NCBI RefSeq assembly: GCF_030227115.1
Contig: NZ_JASSUA010000002.1
Location: forward strand, 496,001 to 560,000
DNA length: 64,000 bases
Direction of reading: 5' to 3'
DNA from: Marinobacter sp. SS13-12
GTDB taxonomy: Bacteria > Pseudomonadota > Gammaproteobacteria > Pseudomonadales > Oleiphilaceae
Position numbers and translations under genes: made by a program. The notes below the pieces were generated by a model. The model ran no database searches and was not told where the DNA came from. It worked only from the letters and a program-made list of their open reading frames with translations. This document shows positions 54,842 through 61,629 of the stretch, one piece after another. Every line of letters starts with the position of its first letter. The stretch's first letter is position 1.

Positions 54842-55963
54842 ATGCCAAAGTTTTTACACACGGCAGACTGGCAAATGGGGCGGGCGTTCAGCCGCTTCGA
54901 AACAGAAGACGGTGCCGCTCTGGTTGAGGCCCGCTTTGAGGCCATTGAAAAACTCGCACGGCTGGCCAACGAACATCAGTGCGATGCGGTGCTGGTGGCC
55001 GGGGACGTGTTTGACGCCCAGACCGTCGCCGACCGGACCATTCGCCGCGTGTTCAACGCCACCAGAGCATTCACCGGCCCCTGGGTAATGCTGCCCGGCA
55101 ATCATGATGCCGCGCTGGCGGAAAGCGTCTGGACCCGGGCCAGGCGCCTTGACGCGGTACCTGACAATGTCCATCTTGCCCTGGAGCCGGGTGTCATCAA
55201 CCTGGAGCCACAGGGTCTGGCGCTTCTCTGCGCCCCTCTGACGCAGCGCAACACCTACAGTGACCTCACCGAAACCTTCGATAATTGTGAAACCCCGGAA
55301 GGTCTGGCCCGGGTTGGTCTGGCCCACGGCAGTGTGCAGGGCCTGCTGCCCGACGAGATCGACTCCACTAACCCCATATTGCCGAACCGTGCAGAAACCG
55401 CCCACCTGGACTACCTCGCCCTTGGCGATTGGCACGGCACCAAACAGATTGATGAACGCACCTGGTACAGCGGCACACCGGAACCGGAGCGTTTCCGCAA
55501 CAACGGTGCCGGTTACGCCCTGATCGTTAATGTGTCGGGGCCGGGTGAATCGCCAACTGTCACGCCCGTCGAAACCGCCCGCTACCAATGGCACCAGTGG
55601 CGGGAAAACCTGACGGTTGAATCGGACCTGGACCAGCTGCTGGACAAGCTACAGGCATTGCCCGAGCCCTCCGTGGTGGATCTTCGTCTGGAAGGCTCGG
55701 TGACCCTGGCCGGTGAAGAGAAGCTGATCAATGCGCTGTCCGTGGCCGAGGCCAGGTTCCGCAGCATCCAGTGTGATCGCAGTGGACTGCAGCTCGAGCC
55801 CACCGATGACGATATTGCCGCCCTGAAGGCGGATGGCTACGTAGGGGAGGTGATCGAACATCTCAGAATCCGACAGCAGGATGACGATGCCGAAGCCGCA
55901 CGGGATGCACTCGCCATTCTGGCAGGCTTGCTGAAAGACCGGAAACAGGAGGCCAGCGAATGA
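54842..55963 (+). CDS. SbcD/YhaO-like DNA repair exonuclease (calcineurin-like phosphoesterase)
   Basis: The 373-residue protein is a metallophosphoesterase of the SbcD/Mre11/YhaO group. Metal-binding motifs are in order: FLHTADWQMGRAF (residues 4-16), VAGDVFDAQTV, MLPGNHDAALAE, GLAHGSVQG and LALGDWHG. It would act as the nuclease subunit with the ATPase encoded next, whose start overlaps its stop by ATGA. The pair resembles YhaO-YhaN of Bacillus more than classical SbcCD. The precise DNA substrate is not known. Confidence 0.88.
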   Translation: MPKFLHTADWQMGRAFSRFETEDGAALVEARFEAIEKLARLANEHQCDAVLVAGDVFDAQTVADRTIRRVFNATRAFTGPWVMLPGNHDAALAESVWTRARRLDAVPDNVHLALEPGVINLEPQGLALLCAPLTQRNTYSDLTETFDNCETPEGLARVGLAHGSVQGLLPDEIDSTNPILPNRAETAHLDYLALGDWHGTKQIDERTWYSGTPEPERFRNNGAGYALIVNVSGPGESPTVTPVETARYQWHQWRENLTVESDLDQLLDKLQALPEPSVVDLRLEGSVTLAGEEKLINALSVAEARFRSIQCDRSGLQLEPTDDDIAALKADGYVGEVIEHLRIRQQDDDAEAARDALAILAGLLKDRKQEASE

Positions 55964-58617
55964 AACTCCGTCGCCTGAAGGTGGAGCAACTTCGCCAGTT
56001 CCGGCAGCCGTTTGTAATGGACGACCTGCAGCCGGGGCTCAACCTGATCCACGGCCCCAACGAATCCGGCAAGAGCACCCTGGTGCGCGCAATCCGTGCG
56101 GCCTTCTTCGAGCGTTACCGGACCAGCTCGGTTGATGATCTTCGCCCCTGGGGCGATTCTGCCGCTGCCCCGACCATAACACTGGATTTTGACGCCCAGC
56201 AGAAGTCCTGGCACCTGGTGAAGAGCTTTCTCCAGCGCAAGCGCTGCGACCTCAAGATCGATTCGGACAGCTACAGTGAAGACGAAGCCGAGGAAAAACT
56301 GGCCGAACTCCTGGGCTTCCAGTTCTCCGCCAAAGGCGTCAGCAAACCCGAGCACTGGGGCGTGCCCGGGTTGTTGTGGGTCGAGCAGGGCACCGGCCAG
56401 AACATCGAACAGGCGGTAGAGCATGCCGGCGACCACCTCAAATCCGCACTCAATTCCCTGGTGGGCGAAGTCGCCAGTACCGGTGGCGACGAGCTGATCG
56501 AACAGGTCAAAGCCCGCTGGAGTGAACTGTTTACCCCCACCGGCAAACCCCGCGGCGATTACCAGAAGCTGGAGAAAGAGCGGGAAGAGCACCAGCAGGA
56601 AATCGACGACCTGCAGGCCCGCATCCAGAAATACCAGGAGCAGGTAGATCGGCTGGGCAAGCTCACCCAGGACTACGAACGCACCCGGCACGAGCGCCCC
56701 TGGGAAGAGGCCGAGCGGCAGCTTGAGCAGGCCAAGGAACGCTACCGGCAAGTCGAGAAGCTGGAACAACAACAGGCCCGGGAAAAAGAAACCCTGACCC
56801 ACCTGCAGGACAACCAGCAACTGTTACGGCAGAACCAGGAACAGCTGCAGAGCCTGAACAAAAAACTGGACGTTCGCAAAACAGAGCTGGACAAAGCCCA
56901 GCGGGAACTGGAACAGGCCGACGCCCGCACCCCCTCCATTGCGAGCAAGGTCCGGGAGGCAAAAACAGCCTACGAGGCCGCCGCAAAACAGGTCGACCAG
57001 GCGCGCCTGCAGGAAACCCGCTCCCGCCTGGAGCAGGACATTCGCCGGCTGGAACAGCAAAACCACACGCTGACCCAGAACCTGGAGAAAGCCCGGCAAT
57101 ATCAGCAGGAACTGGAGCAGGCGAGGGCGCAGTCCCGGCAGAACCAGATTGATGCCAGGGCAGTGAAAACCCTCAAGAACACCGAGCATCAACTGAAAGA
57201 GGAAAACATCCGCTCGCAAACCATCGCCACCCGATTAACCTGGCAGCTGGAGCCGGGCGCGAGACTGGCGCTGAATGACGAAAATCTCGAGGGGCAGGGC
57301 GAGCGACAACTGCTTGAGGAGTCCAACCTGGTAGTGCCGGGTGTGGGCACGCTGGGCATTACCCCCGGCGGCGAGGATCTCGCCAGTACCCGACGCAAGC
57401 TTTCCACGCTGGAACAGAGCCTGGCCGAACAGATGAAAACCCTGGCGGTGGACTCCGTCCAGCAGGCAGAACATCGCGTGGTCGCTTACGAAGCCGCCGA
57501 AAGAACGCTGCAACATACCCGCGAACTGCTCAAGTCGGTTGCACCTGTGGGTATCGACCAGCTGCTGGCGGACCAGAAAGAAACCCAGTCCCAACTGCAA
57601 AAAGCAAAAACCGAACTGGAAAACAGCCCCGCGCCAGAGCCCGGCCAGCAGGCGCAGTTAACCGATGTTGCTTCTGCAGAAGCCGGGCGTGCCCAGGCCG
57701 AAACCCGGTTGGCCGAAGCAGAGGCCGAGGAACGCAAGCACCAGACAGAGCTCCTGACCCGCCGCCAGACCCGCGACAACGCGAAATCCGAGTGGCAGCA
57801 ACTGCAGGACGAAGTGCAGAATCCGGAACACCAGAAGCAGCTGCAGAAGCTCTCAAAAGAACTGGCTGAAATCGAAGATAAACGGGGCAGCCTGGAAGCC
57901 ACTCTGCAGGCCCGTGAGCAGGAAATACAGCAAGCCCGCCCGGCTATCCTGCGCCAGGACATCGAACGGTATCAGCGCAGCATTAGCACCCTGCGCCAGA
58001 CCCAGGAGGAACGGCAGCGGGAACTGAGGGATATACAGGTCAGGCTGGAAGCCTGGGGCGCCGAAGGCCTGGAAGAGCAACGCAACGACAAGGTCGCCGA
58101 GCTCGAGCAGTGCAACCGTCGCTACCAGGAACTGCATCGTCGTGCCCAGGCGCTGGATCTTCTGCTCACCCTGCTGACTGAAAAACGCCAGGCCCTGACC
58201 CGCCGCCTGCAAGCCCCGCTGCAAAAGCACCTGGACCACTACCTGTCATTGCTGTTCCCGCAAGCCACCCTGGAAGTGGATGAACACCTGAGGCCAGGCA
58301 CGTTCACCCGGGGCACCGAACTGGGGCAGATCGCCGAGCTGAGCTTCGGCGCCCGCGAACAGATGGGTCTGATCAGCCGACTGGCCTACGCAGACCTGCT
58401 ACAGGAAGCCGGAAGGCCCACACTGGTGATACTGGACGACACGCTGGTGCACAGCGACACAAACCGCCTGGAAGACATGAAGCGCATCCTGTTCGACGCG
58501 GCCAACCGTCACCAGATACTGCTGTTCACTTGCCATCCGGATAAGTGGAGTGATCTGGGTGTGCCGCCGAGGGATATTCAGGCGATGAAGGAGCAGGGTT
58601 CTCCTCGGAATCTATAA
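55960..58617 (+). CDS. SbcC/YhaN-like coiled-coil ATPase
   Basis: The 885-residue protein has an ABC/SMC-type ATPase split by a long coiled coil. Walker A is HGPNESGKST (31-40), an ABC signature-like LSFGAREQMGLISRLAYAD lies near residue 800, and Walker B is TLVILDDTLVHSD. Coiled coil runs from about 190 to 410 and 460 to 750. Between the arms, near residues 410-460, lies a short beta-rich segment (TWQLEPGARLALN, VVPGVGTLGITPGGEDL) in place of the CxxC zinc hook of Rad50/SbcC. No CxxC is present. It pairs with the upstream nuclease (ATGA overlap) and probably works in DNA end processing. Confidence 0.85.
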   Translation: MKLRRLKVEQLRQFRQPFVMDDLQPGLNLIHGPNESGKSTLVRAIRAAFFERYRTSSVDDLRPWGDSAAAPTITLDFDAQQKSWHLVKSFLQRKRCDLKIDSDSYSEDEAEEKLAELLGFQFSAKGVSKPEHWGVPGLLWVEQGTGQNIEQAVEHAGDHLKSALNSLVGEVASTGGDELIEQVKARWSELFTPTGKPRGDYQKLEKEREEHQQEIDDLQARIQKYQEQVDRLGKLTQDYERTRHERPWEEAERQLEQAKERYRQVEKLEQQQAREKETLTHLQDNQQLLRQNQEQLQSLNKKLDVRKTELDKAQRELEQADARTPSIASKVREAKTAYEAAAKQVDQARLQETRSRLEQDIRRLEQQNHTLTQNLEKARQYQQELEQARAQSRQNQIDARAVKTLKNTEHQLKEENIRSQTIATRLTWQLEPGARLALNDENLEGQGERQLLEESNLVVPGVGTLGITPGGEDLASTRRKLSTLEQSLAEQMKTLAVDSVQQAEHRVVAYEAAERTLQHTRELLKSVAPVGIDQLLADQKETQSQLQKAKTELENSPAPEPGQQAQLTDVASAEAGRAQAETRLAEAEAEERKHQTELLTRRQTRDNAKSEWQQLQDEVQNPEHQKQLQKLSKELAEIEDKRGSLEATLQAREQEIQQARPAILRQDIERYQRSISTLRQTQEERQRELRDIQVRLEAWGAEGLEEQRNDKVAELEQCNRRYQELHRRAQALDLLLTLLTEKRQALTRRLQAPLQKHLDHYLSLLFPQATLEVDEHLRPGTFTRGTELGQIAELSFGAREQMGLISRLAYADLLQEAGRPTLVILDDTLVHSDTNRLEDMKRILFDAANRHQILLFTCHPDKWSDLGVPPRDIQAMKEQGSPRNL

Positions 58618-58630
58618 CTGGAAGTTCGCA

Positions 58631-58726
58631 ATGAAGCAGTACTGCCCATTTTGCGCCGTCAATGACGCATCAGATCAAGGCCGTCCAAAGCCCATCGCTG
58701 GATACAGACAGTGGCCGGGGTCATGA
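58631..58726 (+). CDS. Possible 31-residue microprotein with CPFC motif
   Basis: An ATG at 58631 opens a 31-codon frame (MKQYCPFCAVNDASDQG then a Pro/Trp-containing end). It lies in the spacer between the SbcC-like gene and the GGCT-like gene. There is a CxxC pair but no second pair for a zinc ribbon. The upstream GGAAG is about eight bases before the ATG. Coding status is uncertain. Confidence 0.25.
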   Translation: MKQYCPFCAVNDASDQGRPKPIAGYRQWPGS

Positions 58727-58748
58727 ATAGGCTGGTCGAGGAGGGCGA

Positions 58749-59135
58749 GTGAGTCTTAATCGTGTAGGTGTGTATGGCACTCTCAAGAAAGGCTATTCAA
58801 ACCACCATTTTCTGACCAAAGCCCACTTTGTCGGACGCTGCAGGCTGAAGCAGATCACCCTCTACGACATCGGGCCTTTTCCCGGTGCCAAGCTGCGCCC
58901 CAGTCATGGAATTGAGGTTGAAGTCTACGACGTCACCGACGAGCTGTTTGTCCGGCTGGATGGGCTTGAAGGCCATAAACCGCGGGCGCCCAGGTCTGGC
59001 GAGTATGACCGTCGTCAGCTTGAGACGCCTTTCGGGCCAGTGTGGATCTATATATACAACCCGGATGTTTTCGGTCTGCCGGAGATCCGAAGAGGTGGCT
59101 GGCCTGATTCATTCACTTCGCCGCAGTCGCGATAG
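58749..59135 (+). CDS. Gamma-glutamylcyclotransferase-like (AIG2/GGCT family) protein
   Basis: The 128-residue protein has the GGCT fold's substrate-binding start VGVYGTLKKGYSNHHFL (YGTL-KG pattern) and the central acidic segment VEVYDVTDELFVRLDGLEGH with the catalytic-type Glu, then WIYIYNPDV. Members cyclise gamma-glutamyl amines, so a role in glutathione or gamma-glutamylamine breakdown is plausible. Start is GTG 58749 with GAGGAGG four bases upstream. Its 3' end overlaps that of the convergent TerB-like gene by 27 bases. Confidence 0.87.
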   Translation: MSLNRVGVYGTLKKGYSNHHFLTKAHFVGRCRLKQITLYDIGPFPGAKLRPSHGIEVEVYDVTDELFVRLDGLEGHKPRAPRSGEYDRRQLETPFGPVWIYIYNPDVFGLPEIRRGGWPDSFTSPQSR

Positions 59136-60035
59136 CTTCTCACGGGATTTGGTCTTTAATCGCTGCAACCCTTTCTTTGAACTATCAAGCCCTGAACCAA
59201 GTCCGTTGAGTGTGGATTTGCCAAAGCGCGAAACCTGCTTCACACCAGCCCTGGCTGACTCTGAGAGGTTTGTGGTGATGGAATTGATCTCTTCAAATAT
59301 CGCTTCCACCTTCTCAGCCGCTTCTGCTTCGCGCTTGTCCAGATAGCCGTCTGCTTCGGCGATGCCATTCAGGAAGGTGATGATCTCTCTCGACATAGAG
59401 CGATAATTGCAATCCGGGTTGGCTTTCTTGAAGCGGGCCAGTTGTTCGGTGATCTGTTCTATCGAGTGTTGATCGGACTGCTCTTCTATCAGCTTCAGGC
59501 CTTGTTGAACGAAGAGCGGGTCATACCCCCATTCCTCTACGAAATAGCGTGTGATGAAGTCACGCTCTTGCTGGACGAACTCGCCATCAATCTCGGCAAG
59601 TTTTACTCCAAGCGTCGCGATCATGTCGAAGAGCCCGGTTGCCAGAACATCCATCGGCGTATTGATGTAGTCGGGGATCTGTTTTACGCGGTCAGAGGAG
59701 CCTCTTACAAACCGCTTGCCGATGATCAGGCTCAGGCCTGCGCCGGCTACCCCTGCCCCGATCGCCCAGCCCACCGGGGTGACGGCGGTTCCGATGCCCA
59801 GTGCGCCGAGAAACCCTGAAGGCGCGAAAAACGTGGATGCGACCAGGGATGATTTTGCGAAGATGAACCCGGTGGCCGCTCCGTTCGCGGCATCGACGCT
59901 GTCCAGGAGGTGCTTCTTCAGGCGCAGGGAGGAATAGGCTTGGTCACCGATGTCGAGTTTCAGCTTGAACCGCAAGGGGTCGCGCACAACGGTCTCGACA
60001 TCCTGCATCCCGTCGCTGGGTTCGAATTGAGCCAT
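59109..60035 (-). CDS. TerB-like domain protein with glycine-rich hydrophobic segment
   Basis: The 308-residue protein has a glycine/alanine-rich hydrophobic stretch (about 70-110; FLGALGIGTAVTPVGWAIGA). A segment resembling the TerB/DjlA N-terminal domain follows (ATLGVKLAEIDGEFVQQERD, then FLNGIAEADGYLDKREAEA), with paired acidic EIDGE and EADGY motifs typical of this metal-associated helical domain. The C-terminus is basic (SREKLSRLRRSE). It is probably membrane-associated. ATG 60033-60035 has AAGGA sites upstream. Its 3' end overlaps the convergent GGCT-like gene. Function is unknown. Confidence 0.68.
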   Translation of the reverse strand: MAQFEPSDGMQDVETVVRDPLRFKLKLDIGDQAYSSLRLKKHLLDSVDAANGAATGFIFAKSSLVASTFFAPSGFLGALGIGTAVTPVGWAIGAGVAGAGLSLIIGKRFVRGSSDRVKQIPDYINTPMDVLATGLFDMIATLGVKLAEIDGEFVQQERDFITRYFVEEWGYDPLFVQQGLKLIEEQSDQHSIEQITEQLARFKKANPDCNYRSMSREIITFLNGIAEADGYLDKREAEAAEKVEAIFEEINSITTNLSESARAGVKQVSRFGKSTLNGLGSGLDSSKKGLQRLKTKSREKLSRLRRSE

Positions 60036-60055
60036 ATTCCTTGTTCCTTCACGCA

Positions 60056-60088
60056 AAAAGGCAGATCGGGGATTATGATCTGCCTTTT
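60056..60088 (-). terminator. Rho-independent terminator between two minus-strand genes
   Basis: AAAAGGCAGATC (60056-60067) pairs perfectly with GATCTGCCTTTT (60077-60088) around a nine-base loop. On the minus strand it ends in a T run. It separates the DUF2892 gene from the TerB-like gene. The stem core AAGGCAGATC also occurs in the terminator after the tRNA. Confidence 0.85.
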
Positions 60089-60101
60089 GTCGTTCGGATG
60101 T

Positions 60102-60290
60102 CTACTGCTTCTTGCAGGTTCTGACCCCGATCAGCGAGTAAGCCGGGCAGTTACCCATCAGTGCTGTTGCCAGCGGGATGATACCAATCCAGCCCCAGGC
60201 TGTCTGTGGTCCGACAAAGACCAGCGCCAGCAAAACGACGCCTACGATTGCCCGTATGGTGCGGTCTGCGGTTCCCATGTTTCTCGTCAT
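60102..60290 (-). CDS. DUF2892 family inner membrane protein
   Basis: The 62-residue protein has the short DUF2892 pattern: NMGTADRTIRAIVGVVLLA, a Trp-containing second hydrophobic segment (WGWIGIIPLATALMG), then NCPAYSLIGVRTC. It has two membrane segments and two Cys in the C-terminal part. Such proteins often accompany rhodanese or Crp-family genes; function is unknown. ATG 60288-60290 has AAGGAG nine bases upstream. It is divergent from the Crp/Fnr gene, which may control it. Confidence 0.88.
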   Translation of the reverse strand: MTRNMGTADRTIRAIVGVVLLALVFVGPQTAWGWIGIIPLATALMGNCPAYSLIGVRTCKKQ

Positions 60291-60349
60291 TTTCCGTCTC
60301 CTTTGCTGAGTGATGACTTGATGGTAGAGCAGCACCATTCCCGCCTTCA

Positions 60350-60362
60350 GTGATAAAGTCAC
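60350..60362. promoter_or_regulatory. Dyad in the divergent Crp/Fnr - DUF2892 spacer
   Basis: GTGA-TAAAG-TCAC, flanked by A on both sides, resembles a Crp/Fnr-type half-site pair but with a five-base instead of six-base gap. It lies between two divergent genes, one encoding a Crp/Fnr regulator. It is a candidate autoregulatory operator. Confidence 0.35.
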
Positions 60363-60400
60363 ATTCAACCCCAAATTGCCGCCGCACAGGATCAGGTTTT

Positions 60401-61021
60401 ATGGCCCGCCACAGCATTCTCGACAGTCTGAGTGACACTCTGCGCAAGGAAGCCCTGGAAAAAGCCCGCTTGATGCAGTTTCCGCCCGGGCAAATTCTGT
60501 TCAGCGCGGGGCAGCACTGCCAGGGGCTGCCACTGGTTGTGGACGGCAGGGTCAAGGTGCAGATGACGGGAGTCTCCGGCCACAGCATTGTTCTCTACCG
60601 GATGGAGGCAGACGACATCTGTACGCTTTCCATCGGCTGCCTGATGACGGGGCGGGCATACCGTGCCGAGGCGGTGGTAGAGGAAGATTCCGAGGCGCTG
60701 ATGATTCCCCGTGGGGTATTCGACCGGTTGATGGACCAGTCTGCCGGGTTCCGGCTGGGGATCATGGAGTCCTATGGCCGCCGGCTGGATGATCTGATGC
60801 TGCTGGTGGAAGAGGTTGCTTTCCGCCGCATGGACAAGCGGCTTGAAGAGTGGCTGCTGGGCCGCGCCGCCCGTGGGCCGGTGGTCATTACCCATCAGGA
60901 ACTGGCGGTGGAGCTCGGGACTGCCAGGGAGGTGGTAAGCCGACTGCTGAAAGAGCTCGAAAGGCGCGATATGGTCAGATTGTCCCGTGGAAAGATTGAA
61001 GTGACAGGCCTGCTTCTCTGA
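60401..61021 (+). CDS. Crp/Fnr family transcriptional regulator
   Basis: The 206-residue protein has an N-terminal cyclic-nucleotide-binding-type beta barrel (about 20-120; FPPGQILFSAGQHCQGLPLV) and a C-terminal winged helix (about 150-206; ITHQELAVELGTAREVVSRLL). Cys residues at positions near 39, 73 and 79 (QHCQG, DDICTLSIGCLM) are present, but the N-terminal four-Cys pattern of Fnr is absent, so an [4Fe-4S] oxygen sensor of the Fnr kind is unlikely. The ICTLSIGCLM segment is common in regulators near DUF2892 or rhodanese genes. Start ATG 60401. The signal is not known. Confidence 0.9.
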   Translation: MARHSILDSLSDTLRKEALEKARLMQFPPGQILFSAGQHCQGLPLVVDGRVKVQMTGVSGHSIVLYRMEADDICTLSIGCLMTGRAYRAEAVVEEDSEALMIPRGVFDRLMDQSAGFRLGIMESYGRRLDDLMLLVEEVAFRRMDKRLEEWLLGRAARGPVVITHQELAVELGTAREVVSRLLKELERRDMVRLSRGKIEVTGLLL

Positions 61022-61227
61022 TCCGTTAATACTTTCGTAGTGCGTTTCCCCTCTGGTTTACTCCCTTCCGGGCAATAAATTGCCCAATTATCAGTACTTT
61101 CCACTAATTAATTACAATTAACTGTCGAGAAATTGACGATTTTTTAATTGGCATAATGACACCCTTCACATCGATACTCGCCAGCGTTTTATACAATTTC
61201 ACAACAACGACGAGATATTGGTGTTAG
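61022..61227. other. AT-rich intergenic region upstream of the FN3 lipoprotein
   Basis: This 206-base gap is markedly AT-rich (TTAATTACAATTAACTG around 61107-61123). It contains TTGACG (61133-61138) and CATAAT (61152-61157), but their 13-base spacing is too short for a standard promoter pair. No gene is visible. Confidence 0.4.
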
Positions 61228-61629
61228 ATGAATACGAAACGCGTCATTAATATGTCCAAGGCATGGATCGCCGCGTTTTTCATGGGAGTCGTGCTTACCG
61301 GCTGTGTGAGCGACAGTTCTTCGGACAGTTCTGGCTCGAGTTATTCCCAGGGCCAGCAGTTTGCCGAGCGTTCGGCTTCACTGAGCTGGAATGCGCCTGC
61401 AACCCGCGCTAACGGGGAGGGCATCAAGATGGGCGAGTTGTCCGGGTACGTGATCAGTTACGGTCAGGATCCGGACGAGCTAACCGAGGCAGTTCGCATT
61501 GATGACGCCAATGTCATGGACTACACCATTAACAACCTGGATTACGGCACCTGGTATTTTACGATTCAGGTGGAAGACGTTGACGGCCTGGTAAGTGCGC
61601 CTTCAGAGCAGGTCAGTAAAACGATTTGA
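61228..61629 (+). CDS. Fibronectin type III-like lipoprotein
   Basis: The 133-residue protein has a lipoprotein signal (AWIAAFFMGVVLTGC, lipobox LTGC with Cys near residue 26), a Ser-rich linker (SDSSSDSSGSSYSQGQ), and one FN3-like domain (ASLSWNAPATRANGEG, LSGYVISYGQDP, INNLDYGTWYFTIQVEDVDG). It is probably anchored in the outer membrane, since Val rather than Asp follows the Cys. Similar one-domain proteins occur in marine gammaproteobacteria without known function. Its last 17 bases overlap the end of the convergent kinase gene. Confidence 0.82.
   Translation: MNTKRVINMSKAWIAAFFMGVVLTGCVSDSSSDSSGSSYSQGQQFAERSASLSWNAPATRANGEGIKMGELSGYVISYGQDPDELTEAVRIDDANVMDYTINNLDYGTWYFTIQVEDVDGLVSAPSEQVSKTI

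Noticed and set aside
55837..56820. Leu/Phe-rich minus-strand frame opposite the SbcC-like gene
   Set aside because: The hydrophobic appearance comes from reading coiled-coil Gln/Glu/Leu codons in antisense; no ribosome site is seen.
61133..61157. Sigma-70 promoter TTGACG...CATAAT before the FN3 lipoprotein
   Set aside because: The 13-base spacer is too short for a standard promoter; noted only in the intergenic entry.
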